Below, piece by piece: positions 7,510-12,973 of a DNA stretch of 32,628 bases. Source of the DNA: CAILAD01 sp964397085 (GTDB lineage Bacteria; Patescibacteriota; Saccharimonadia; CAILAD01; BJGX01); contig CAYNHH010000005.1 in assembly GCA_964397085.1 (NCBI GenBank), forward strand, positions 1 to 32,628. Reading direction: 5' to 3'. The stretch's first letter is position 1. Every line of letters begins with the position of its first letter. Position numbers and translations under genes: made by a program. The notes under the pieces were generated by a model, which did no database searches, was not told where the DNA came from, and worked only from the letters and a program-made list of their open reading frames with translations.

Positions 7510-8137
7510 TTTTTAAATCTTCAAAAGCTTTTGGCTGCTGAATAACGCCGTTAATTAAGAATGCAGGCGTACCAGGAAGGTTTAACTTTGTTCCTAGCTC
7601 TACATCGGCCTTAATGAGATCTTTTACTTTTGCTGAGTCTCGGTCTTTCTTCCATTGATCAACATTTAGCCCTATTTGCCGTGCATAGTCTTCAAACTTT
7701 TGGTTTGGGTTACTTTCGTTTTCCCAATTCTTTTGATTATCATACACAATATTATGCATCTCCCAGAATTTACCTTGTAGTGCTGCGCCTTCAACTGCTT
7801 GTGCAGCAGCCTGAGCGTTTTTGTGCATCTCTAGAGGAAAGTTTTTGAATACTATCAATACCCTATCTTGATATTGAGGAATAATTGTATCTCTAATATA
7901 TGGGTGCCAAACCCCACATGCTGGGCACTGGTAGTCACCAAACTCAGTGAGCACCACTTTACTATTCGGGTTCCCAACTGTTCCGCCTTGCTTGAGGGCA
8001 GCAGTTTCTGCTGGTGTGATAGGCTGATTGGTGTTGTCGGCAGTCTGTGAGTCTGGACTCAATAAAGCCCTGACAATAAAGCCTACTGCAACGAGTACAA
8101 CTACAACAATAAGAATAGTGGGTAAGTATTTTTTCAT
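7475..8137 (-). CDS. Membrane-anchored DsbA-like thiol-disulfide oxidoreductase
   Basis: Extracytoplasmic thioredoxin-fold (Thioredoxin_4/DsbA) protein that introduces disulfides into exported proteins. I chose the ATG at 8137 (220 aa) because an extended -10 box (TGA-TACAAT, 8145-8153) ends 7 bases before it; an in-frame ATG at 8167 would lie upstream of the predicted transcript start. Residues 5-25 form one N-terminal membrane anchor, then a Thr/Gln/Asn-rich linker, CPAC at 71-74 and the cis-Pro loop GTPAFLING (about 187-195). First gene of the DsbA-VKOR-thioredoxin operon; the predicted mRNA is leaderless. Confidence 0.93.
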   Translation of the reverse strand: MKKYLPTILIVVVVLVAVGFIVRALLSPDSQTADNTNQPITPAETAALKQGGTVGNPNSKVVLTEFGDYQCPACGVWHPYIRDTIIPQYQDRVLIVFKNFPLEMHKNAQAAAQAVEGAALQGKFWEMHNIVYDNQKNWENESNPNQKFEDYARQIGLNVDQWKKDRDSAKVKDLIKADVELGTKLNLPGTPAFLINGVIQQPKAFEDLKNALDQALAQNQ

Positions 8138-8144
8138 ACCACCG

Positions 8145-8153
8145 ATTGTATCA
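8145..8153 (-). promoter_or_regulatory. Extended -10 promoter of the dsbA-like operon
   Basis: TGA-TACAAT on the minus strand, with 7 bases between the -10 box and the ATG at 8137. The predicted transcript starts at or next to the start codon. No good -35 was seen, as expected for extended -10 promoters. Confidence 0.6.
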
Positions 8154-8215
8154 GTTTTGCACTCCAAGAGCTAGATAATTACCATAATAATGATCGGGGA
8201 ATTATTTATGATCTT

Positions 8216-8389
8216 TTATTTGAGTTTGGCTTTTACTTCTACGAAAGTTTCAACCTTACGAGTTGCAGGGTCGAATTTTTTCAGCTCTATCTTATCAACT
8301 GTATTTTTTGGGTTTTTACGGGTGTAGTAGCGACTACCGGTCGCTTTGTTTTTGAGTATAACAATTTGTTCTTGGGTTTTCTTAGACAT
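8216..8389 (-). CDS. rpmG: 50S ribosomal protein L33
   Basis: 57 aa protein with the L33 pattern: YYTRKNPKNTVDKIELKKFDP at residues 21-41 matches the conserved core (usually YxTxKNxxNTxxRLELKKYDP). There is no CXXC zinc pair, so this is the zinc-free type. It is a component of the large ribosomal subunit near the E site. A TACAAT box (8400-8405) lies 10 bases before the ATG, giving a predicted leader of only about 3 bases and no Shine-Dalgarno site. It is a single gene between xthA and the dsbA-like operon. Confidence 0.95.
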   Translation of the reverse strand: MSKKTQEQIVILKNKATGSRYYTRKNPKNTVDKIELKKFDPATRKVETFVEVKAKLK

Positions 8390-8417
8390 AATGAGAGTTA
8401 TTGTACCTGATTAGTAA

Positions 8418-9221
8418 TTAAATATCAAGAGTAATACTGACCGGACAGTGATCAGAACCCATCTGCTCAGTGTGAATACTAGAGTCTTTTACATTATGCT
8501 TTATCTTGCCTGAAACCAAAAGGTAATCTATGCGCCATCCCACATTGTTACTTCGAGCATTAGCCCAGTGAGTCCACCAACTATAATGGCCATTGCCTTT
8601 AGTAAAAATACGAAAGGTATCAACAAAACCAGCTGCTACAAAATTATCAAAGCCTTCACGCTCCTCATCTGTAAAACCATTCTTGCCAATATTGGGCTTG
8701 GGGCGAGCAAGATCATCTTCTGTATGGGCCACATTAAGATCACCACAAAAAACCACTGGCTTATTTTTTTCTAACTCTTTACAGTACTCCAAGAAAGCCG
8801 GGTCCCAATGCTGGTGCCGCAAAGGCACGCGACTTAAATCACCCTTAGTGTTGGGTGTGTAAACAGTTACGACATAAAACTTTTCAAATTCTGCAGTCAA
8901 TACTCTACCCTCTTTGTTGGGGTGCCCATAATCATCTTCCATATCGTATTTTTCAACAATCTCGTCTGGTAATCCGTTTATTACCTGGATCGGCTTCGTC
9001 TTGCTTAGTATGGCCGTACCACTATAGCCTGGTTTCTCTGCAGAGTTCCAATACTCATTATAGTCTGCTAGATCAATCTCAACCTGGTCTTGCTTGGCTT
9101 TGGTCTCTTGCAGGCACAATATATCTGGTTGATATGTTTTGATAAACTTGGCAAACTCACCTTTGTTGATTACTGCCCGTACGCCGTTGACGTTCCAAGA
9201 AAAGATCGTTGTTTTATTCAT
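8418..9221 (-). CDS. xthA: Exodeoxyribonuclease III / AP endonuclease
   Basis: Mg-dependent EEP-fold nuclease of base-excision repair, 267 aa, normal length. Catalytic motifs in order: WNVNG (9-13), LQETK (Glu39), VYTPN (Tyr121), GDLNVAH (Asp161, Asn163), WRIDY and GSDHCPV (Asp257-His258). Cytoplasmic. The ATG at 9221 is 6 bases downstream of an extended -10 (TGC-TATAAT, 9228-9236), so the mRNA should be leaderless. That -10 overlaps the T-tract of the terminator for the upstream small gene, a very compact arrangement. Confidence 0.97.
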   Translation of the reverse strand: MNKTTIFSWNVNGVRAVINKGEFAKFIKTYQPDILCLQETKAKQDQVEIDLADYNEYWNSAEKPGYSGTAILSKTKPIQVINGLPDEIVEKYDMEDDYGHPNKEGRVLTAEFEKFYVVTVYTPNTKGDLSRVPLRHQHWDPAFLEYCKELEKNKPVVFCGDLNVAHTEDDLARPKPNIGKNGFTDEEREGFDNFVAAGFVDTFRIFTKGNGHYSWWTHWANARSNNVGWRIDYLLVSGKIKHNVKDSSIHTEQMGSDHCPVSITLDI

Positions 9222-9227
9222 AACTGT

Positions 9228-9236
9228 ATTATAGCA
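9228..9236 (-). promoter_or_regulatory. Extended -10 promoter of xthA
   Basis: TGC-TATAAT on the minus strand, 6 bases before the ATG at 9221; leaderless start predicted. It directly abuts the preceding terminator. Confidence 0.65.
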
Positions 9237-9264
9237 AATAAAAACCCTAGGTGGACTCTAGGGT
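9236..9264 (-). terminator. Intrinsic terminator after the 54-codon gene
   Basis: Perfect 7-bp stem, ACCCTAG (9244-9250) with CTAGGGT (9258-9264), 7-base loop, followed on the minus strand by TTTTATTT. It marks the end of a minus-strand transcript coming from the small gene at 9557 and so supports that gene being transcribed. Confidence 0.7.
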
Positions 9265-9280
9265 GAAAGTGGATAAGGGG

Positions 9281-9341
9281 CCGTAAATAGCACATACGGA
9301 CGAATGATTATTTCACACGCCCGTATGTCAGACATCTACGG
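9281..9341 (-). ncRNA. Nested inverted repeats in the 3' region of the small gene
   Basis: Four related blocks: CCGTA (9281-9285), CATACGG (9293-9299), CCGTATG (9321-9327), TACGG (9337-9341). Blocks 2 and 3 can form a 7-bp stem enclosed by a 5-bp stem of blocks 1 and 4. Alternatively blocks 1/2 and 3/4 form two separate hairpins, the second extended by TGT/ACA. This region lies between the stop of the 54-codon gene and its terminator. It could be a structured 3' UTR, a small RNA, or DNA-level binding sites; strand assignment follows the flanking transcript. Confidence 0.4.
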
Positions 9342-9392
9342 TAATCAAAATTTGTTTCCCTTCTCACTAGTTTTATCTTAGCTATTTAACAA

Positions 9393-9557
9393 CTATTTAG
9401 TCTTTGTTTGCATTCTCCCCAATGCTTTGCTTTGCAAACGTTCGGTTTTTACCGCCCATTTGGTAGCCATCTCATCTAAAATGTCTTCCATAATCTGCTT
9501 GTCTCTTAGTAGATTCTGTGGCATTTTTCTTATTTGTCGTAGTACTCTCTTCTTCAT
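9393..9557 (-). CDS. Small basic protein, 54 aa, unknown function
   Basis: 54-codon ORF starting MKKRVLRQIRKMPQ and ending RMQTKTK, strongly basic, predicted helical, no membrane segment, no recognised family. Evidence that it is real: a near-perfect Shine-Dalgarno site (GGGAGGTGA, complement of 9562-9570) about 6 bases before the ATG, and an intrinsic terminator downstream at 9236-9264. It could bind nucleic acid or the ribosome given its charge, but that is only composition-based. It sits between xthA and ogt, both DNA-repair genes, each with its own start. Confidence 0.65.
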   Translation of the reverse strand: MKKRVLRQIRKMPQNLLRDKQIMEDILDEMATKWAVKTERLQSKALGRMQTKTK

Positions 9558-9697
9558 CGCGTTCACCTCCCTCTCAAATATATTAATTTACATACTTTTG
9601 CACCCTGCCTTTGAGGCTTTTTTTGATTTCTTTAATGATTTAAAATTGGTGCTATAGATAGCATAATCTCTGAGTCTGAGAACTAGCTGAAAAAACC
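9558..9697. other. Intergenic stretch between ogt and the 54-codon gene
   Basis: Holds the Shine-Dalgarno site of the small gene and, presumably, its promoter; no convincing -35/-10 pair was found. A 4-bp hairpin GCCT-TTG-AGGC followed by T7 (9611-9628, plus-strand sense) resembles a weak terminator, but no plus-strand gene leads into it. Confidence 0.3.
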
Positions 9698-9946
9698 TTA
9701 TATTGCTTGCTCTTTTTTGAGAATCTGCAGTTTTTTTTCTGCTCCTCGGTTGTAGCCACCAATTGCCCCGTCTGAGCGCACTACTCTATGGCATGGTATG
9801 GAGGGATCGTAGTTTTTGTTCAATATATTACCTACAGCACGAGACGCCCCAGGTGAACCGCAGGCACTGGCAACTTGCTTATATGACATGGTTTTACCTT
9901 TGGGGATCTCTCTCACAACTGCATATACTTTGTCTTGAAAACTCAT
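9698..9946 (-). CDS. ogt: Methylated-DNA--protein-cysteine methyltransferase, minimal form
   Basis: 82 aa protein made only of the DNA-binding/active-site domain of the MGMT family. The acceptor cysteine is present in PCHRVV (Cys52), so it is not an alkyltransferase-like protein in which this residue is Trp. Also seen: IPKGKTMSYKQVA (14-26), SRAVGNILNKN (35-45, with the arginine-finger region) and GAIGGYNRG (60-68). The N-terminal domain of full-length Ogt/Ada is absent. Expected role: direct repair of O6-alkylguanine. The start at 9946 is 7 bases after an extended -10 (TGC-TATACT, 9954-9962), leaderless. Confidence 0.92.
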   Translation of the reverse strand: MSFQDKVYAVVREIPKGKTMSYKQVASACGSPGASRAVGNILNKNYDPSIPCHRVVRSDGAIGGYNRGAEKKLQILKKEQAI

Positions 9947-9953
9947 ACTTTTA

Positions 9954-9962
9954 AGTATAGCA
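9954..9962 (-). promoter_or_regulatory. Extended -10 promoter of ogt
   Basis: TGC-TATACT, minus strand, 7 bases before the ATG at 9946. Same layout and nearly the same sequence as the histidine phosphatase promoter at 16094-16102. Confidence 0.6.
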
Positions 9963-10016
9963 AAACATCAATGAGAGAAGCTTGAATAAATTTAAGTTAG
10001 CTTAATAGTTGAAGAT

Positions 10017-10427
10017 CTAGTTGATCTTGAATAATATTGCGGCCATCACTAGTAGTGTAACGAGTTGATTGGCAAGATTTATGGCCATGAGCTCAGGTGA
10101 TCGCTTTTCAAATATGCCGCCACCTACTACGTAGGTTACTACAAAGCCAAGCCAGATCCAGAAGGCGAGTTTTAATGCCTCTAGCATTTCTGCTGGGGCC
10201 GAGATGACAATGAATCGTTTTAATACATATGCACTTACAAAAGCCATTACCAACATCACGAGCATTCCGGAGAGCATACCCTTTTTCATATCTTTGTCTT
10301 TAAGCTTGACTAGTCTCTGCCACTCTTTGCCAAACATAAGTTTCGAGTACCACAGACTACCAATCGCCATCGCTGCCACAGTAGCTATTACTATGCCCAA
10401 CCAGTTATTCATTAAGAATTTCATCAT
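10017..10427 (-). CDS. DUF1761-like small membrane protein
   Basis: 136 aa with four predicted membrane helices. The N terminus has the pattern NNWLGIVIATVAAMAIGSLWYS followed by LMFGKEW, characteristic of DUF1761 (helix with a GxxWY motif, then FGKxW). Function of the family is unknown. I chose the ATG at 10427 (MMKFLMNNW) because AAGGAGA (complement of about 10434-10440) lies at proper spacing upstream; an in-frame ATG at 10460 would place this site inside the gene. A promoter with a palindrome in its spacer precedes it. Confidence 0.85.
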   Translation of the reverse strand: MMKFLMNNWLGIVIATVAAMAIGSLWYSKLMFGKEWQRLVKLKDKDMKKGMLSGMLVMLVMAFVSAYVLKRFIVISAPAEMLEALKLAFWIWLGFVVTYVVGGGIFEKRSPELMAINLANQLVTLLVMAAILFKIN

Positions 10428-10458
10428 AATATTTTCTCCTTTGTAGTAATGTATTTTC

Positions 10459-10487
10459 ATTATATTATGCTCTAAGCATAAGAGTAA
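10459..10487 (-). promoter_or_regulatory. Promoter with palindromic operator candidate, DUF1761 gene
   Basis: Minus strand -10 TATAAT (10459-10464). The 17 bases upstream (10465-10481) are exactly one palindrome, TTATGCT-n3-AGCATAA, filling the spacer; the -35 position reads TTACTC and is weak. A palindrome in the spacer with a poor -35 is the usual position for a regulator. Its half-site matches elements at the gap and ABC-leader promoters. Confidence 0.55.
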
Positions 10488-10498
10488 TGCAAACTACA

Positions 10499-10723
10499 TT
10501 ACTTTACTAGTTTGAAGCGGGGTACTACTTTGCCTTTATACTCAACCTCTTCAAAAAACATACTTGCTGGGCGCACCCATACTTGGCTTTCGGGGTTCTC
10601 GTACAGACTAACATACACTACTAATTCTTCGAGGGTTTCTGAGTGTTTGGCAAGCGCGAGTACTAAATACTTTTGTCCTTTATAGTGCTGATATATACCA
10701 GTTGTAAAGTTATTAGTCATCAC
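10499..10723 (-). CDS. DUF1653 domain protein
   Basis: 74 aa, a whole DUF1653 domain: GIYQHYKGQKYLVLALAKHSET (residues 9-30), VVYVSLYENPESQVWVRPASMF (35-56), then a closing PRFKLV. Small soluble beta-rich protein; function of the family is not established. Its ATG overlaps the stop of the upstream P-type ATPase (ATGA, 10720-10723), so the two are co-translated. Confidence 0.9.
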   Translation of the reverse strand: MMTNNFTTGIYQHYKGQKYLVLALAKHSETLEELVVYVSLYENPESQVWVRPASMFFEEVEYKGKVVPRFKLVK

Positions 10724-12564
10724 TTACCTGCCTTGAGACTACCACCATGAGCTCGCAACGCGTTGAGTATTACTACTACATCTACTACCTCTTGTAAAAT
10801 TGCTCCATAGAATGGTGGAATCTTACCAAGGCTAGCGAGTATCATTAATACAATACTCAAACCAATGCCAACAAAAATACTCTGCCTTGCAATCATTACG
10901 CTACGTTTTGCTATTGCTACGGCATCAGCAACCCTGCTAATGTCATCAAGCATTATCACCACATCTGCAGACTCTGAAGCGGCTGTTGAGCCCTTGGCGC
11001 CCAATGCTATACCAACGTCTGCTGCAGCAAGCACTGGCGCGTCATTGACACCGTCTCCCACCATGCCAGTTACTTTACCCTTACCCGAGAGGCTATTTAC
11101 TACATGTAGCTTATCTACCGGTAGTAAGCTAGCATGAAAATCATTGATGCCTACCTCTTGAGCAATTTCTCTAGCAACTATTGGCTTATCACCCGTAAGC
11201 ATGAGGGTCTTACGAATGCCAAGTTTTTTAAGTCTTAACAGAGTTGATTTTGCGTTACTTCTGACAGGGTCAGCAAATATTATCGATCCTAGAAACTTTT
11301 TTTGTTGACCAATATAGACAGTGGTGGCGCTACCATGGGCAAAGCTGGCTGGTACCGTAATACCATACTTTTGTAAAAACTCTGGCTTTCCAATATATAC
11401 ATGCTGTCTGCCAATTACTGCTTTCACGCCTCCGCCCAGCTCTTCATGGACCATACTAGGACTACTTAATTTGATACGTTTTTGCTTGGCAGCCTGAACT
11501 ACTATGCTAGCTAATACATGGGTACTCTCCTGCTCAATAGATGCGGCAAGACCAAGCAATCTGCCTTCTGAAATGCCATTAGGATAAATTTTGGCAATTG
11601 TGGGCTTGTTTTGCGTGAGAGTACCAGTTTTATCAAAGGCTAATACTTGCAAGATTGCGAGCTTTTCTAGACTTGCACCGTCCTTAATAATAATTCCATC
11701 GTGAGCAGCACGACTCATGCCTGAGACTATTGCTACAGGTGTTGCAATAAGAAGTGGGCAGGGAGTGGCCACTACAAGAACTGCAAGGGCTCGCACAGGA
11801 TCACCACTAAGGGCCCATGCAAGGCCGGCAAGACTAAATGAAATTGCAGTAAATTGAATACTATATGAATCTGCCAAGCGTACCATGGGCGATTTACTTG
11901 AGGCAGCCGAGCGTACCAAATTGATAATCTGTTCATATTGACTCGCTTCACTTGTACTAGTTGCACAAATTTGCACTGGTGAATCTTGATTGATAGTACC
12001 GGAGAGTACAGTATCTCCCTTGGCTTTGTCTAGAGGTAAGCTCTCTCCGGTAATTGCAGATTCGTCAAAACTACTATCACCAAGAGTAATTACTCCATCG
12101 ACTGGCACGGTTTCGCCGGGTTTTACTAAGAGTATATCGCTAGACTGCACTTTAGAAACAGCAACATTGAGAAACTCTTTTCCTCTTAACACATGTGCAA
12201 TCTTAGGAGCTCGTTTCAATAGGCTACTCAGCTCTTTTTGGGCTCGCGCTTTGGCGTATTGTTCTAGTGCGACCCCACCGGTAAACATTAGCAATATTAC
12301 TCCAGCAGTGGCGTATTCTTTGAGGGCAAGCGATGCCAGTATGGCGACTACTGCGATAATATCGACGCCAAATTTCTTATTAAATAAGTCTTTAATAATA
12401 GATACCATTTCTGGTACTACACCGATAAGGCAAAGTATTACGAGTACCCACTCGCTATATCTAACATTACCCACTAGATATAAGAATATACTGAGCAGCA
12501 AACCCATCACTACTGTTAGAAGCCAACCGTAATTCTTCACAAAACTCGATCGAATAATTCTCAT
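10720..12564 (-). CDS. P1B-type (heavy-metal) P-type ATPase
   Basis: 614 aa membrane pump. About four N-terminal helices, actuator motif TGES (172-175), metal-site helix with TPCPLLIATP (267-276), phosphorylation site DKTGTLT (Asp311), hinge motif GDGVND (503-508) and two final helices ending QEVVDVVVILNALRA. No N-terminal HMA or CXXC metal domain. The usual His-Pro of the nucleotide domain is His349-Val (STHVLA), and the last helix has QEVVD where Zn/Cd pumps have HEG-type residues, so the metal cannot be named. A TATAAT box (12572-12577) ends 7 bases before the ATG, predicting a leaderless mRNA shared with the DUF1653 gene. Confidence 0.95.
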   Translation of the reverse strand: MRIIRSSFVKNYGWLLTVVMGLLLSIFLYLVGNVRYSEWVLVILCLIGVVPEMVSIIKDLFNKKFGVDIIAVVAILASLALKEYATAGVILLMFTGGVALEQYAKARAQKELSSLLKRAPKIAHVLRGKEFLNVAVSKVQSSDILLVKPGETVPVDGVITLGDSSFDESAITGESLPLDKAKGDTVLSGTINQDSPVQICATSTSEASQYEQIINLVRSAASSKSPMVRLADSYSIQFTAISFSLAGLAWALSGDPVRALAVLVVATPCPLLIATPVAIVSGMSRAAHDGIIIKDGASLEKLAILQVLAFDKTGTLTQNKPTIAKIYPNGISEGRLLGLAASIEQESTHVLASIVVQAAKQKRIKLSSPSMVHEELGGGVKAVIGRQHVYIGKPEFLQKYGITVPASFAHGSATTVYIGQQKKFLGSIIFADPVRSNAKSTLLRLKKLGIRKTLMLTGDKPIVAREIAQEVGINDFHASLLPVDKLHVVNSLSGKGKVTGMVGDGVNDAPVLAAADVGIALGAKGSTAASESADVVIMLDDISRVADAVAIAKRSVMIARQSIFVGIGLSIVLMILASLGKIPPFYGAILQEVVDVVVILNALRAHGGSLKAGK

Positions 12565-12571
12565 GCTTCCT

Positions 12572-12577
12572 ATTATA
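12572..12577 (-). promoter_or_regulatory. -10 box of the P1B ATPase gene, leaderless
   Basis: TATAAT on the minus strand, 7 bases from the ATG at 12564. It lies about 40 bases from the divergent promoter at 12616-12644. Confidence 0.6.
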
Positions 12578-12615
12578 ACCCAATAACAACAGTCCTGAGT
12601 AAATGCATTTTATTG

Positions 12616-12644
12616 TTGACTTTTACGAGCAAAATTGGTATTCT
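12616..12644 (+). promoter_or_regulatory. Strong sigma-70 promoter of the 79-aa gene
   Basis: -35 TTGACT (12616-12621), 17-base spacer, -10 TATTCT (12639-12644), predicted start near 12651, leader about 38 bases. One of the best plus-strand promoters in the window. Confidence 0.7.
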
Positions 12645-12688
12645 AATACTTCGTCCTAATTCTCGGATGATAAAAACAGGGGGAAATA

Positions 12689-12928
12689 GTGGCACTCCGT
12701 CACACCAAATCTTCAACACTCCGCACTTTTCGTACCTTGGTCTCTATAGCGCACTTAGTCAATGTCTTCAGTGATCGAAGTGCCAGAGCTGCAGAGCGCA
12801 ATGCTGGTCGTGCTAAGCATCAAATGCACGTAGATAGGTACGACATCGACAAGCGACTTCACACTATTACTTCAGCCGACCGAAACGCGGAGGTACAAAT
12901 CGCAACAACTTCACGAGTTGTTGCTTGA
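12689..12928 (+). CDS. Small Arg/Ala-rich protein, 79 aa, unknown function
   Basis: GTG-started ORF with a GGGGGAA ribosome-binding site 5 bases upstream (12679-12685), its own promoter (12616-12644) and its own strong terminator (12942-12973). The product begins (M)ALRHTKSSTLRTFRTL and contains SDRSARAAERNAGRAKHQMHVDRYD: basic, helical, rich in Arg, Ala and Ser, no membrane segment and no family I recognise. It is the only plus-strand gene between 1 and 20.6 kb and sits between two P-type ATPase genes on the other strand. It looks more GC-rich than its neighbours. A noncoding RNA is a possible alternative, but start, ribosome site and open frame agree. Confidence 0.65.
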   Translation: MALRHTKSSTLRTFRTLVSIAHLVNVFSDRSARAAERNAGRAKHQMHVDRYDIDKRLHTITSADRNAEVQIATTSRVVA

Positions 12929-12941
12929 TATCTAATTAGTT

Positions 12942-12973
12942 ACCATCATCCTACCGGGATGATGGTATTTTTT
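12942..12973 (+). terminator. Strong intrinsic terminator of the 79-aa gene
   Basis: 10-bp perfect stem ACCATCATCC (12942-12951) with GGATGATGGT (12957-12966), 5-base loop, then ATTTTTT. It overlaps the stop of the opposing ATPase gene (12951). Confidence 0.88.

Noticed and set aside
8138..8167. 10-residue N-terminal extension of the DsbA-like protein
   Set aside because: The promoter -10 box lies inside it, so the mRNA should begin at ATG 8137.
9611..9628. Plus-strand terminator GCCT-TTG-AGGC with T7
   Set aside because: Only 4 bp of stem and no plus-strand gene leads into it.
10865..11137. Open frames on the plus strand inside the P1B ATPase gene (also 11990-12532)
   Set aside because: They are complements of a strongly conserved enzyme gene, with no start signals or protein-like motifs.
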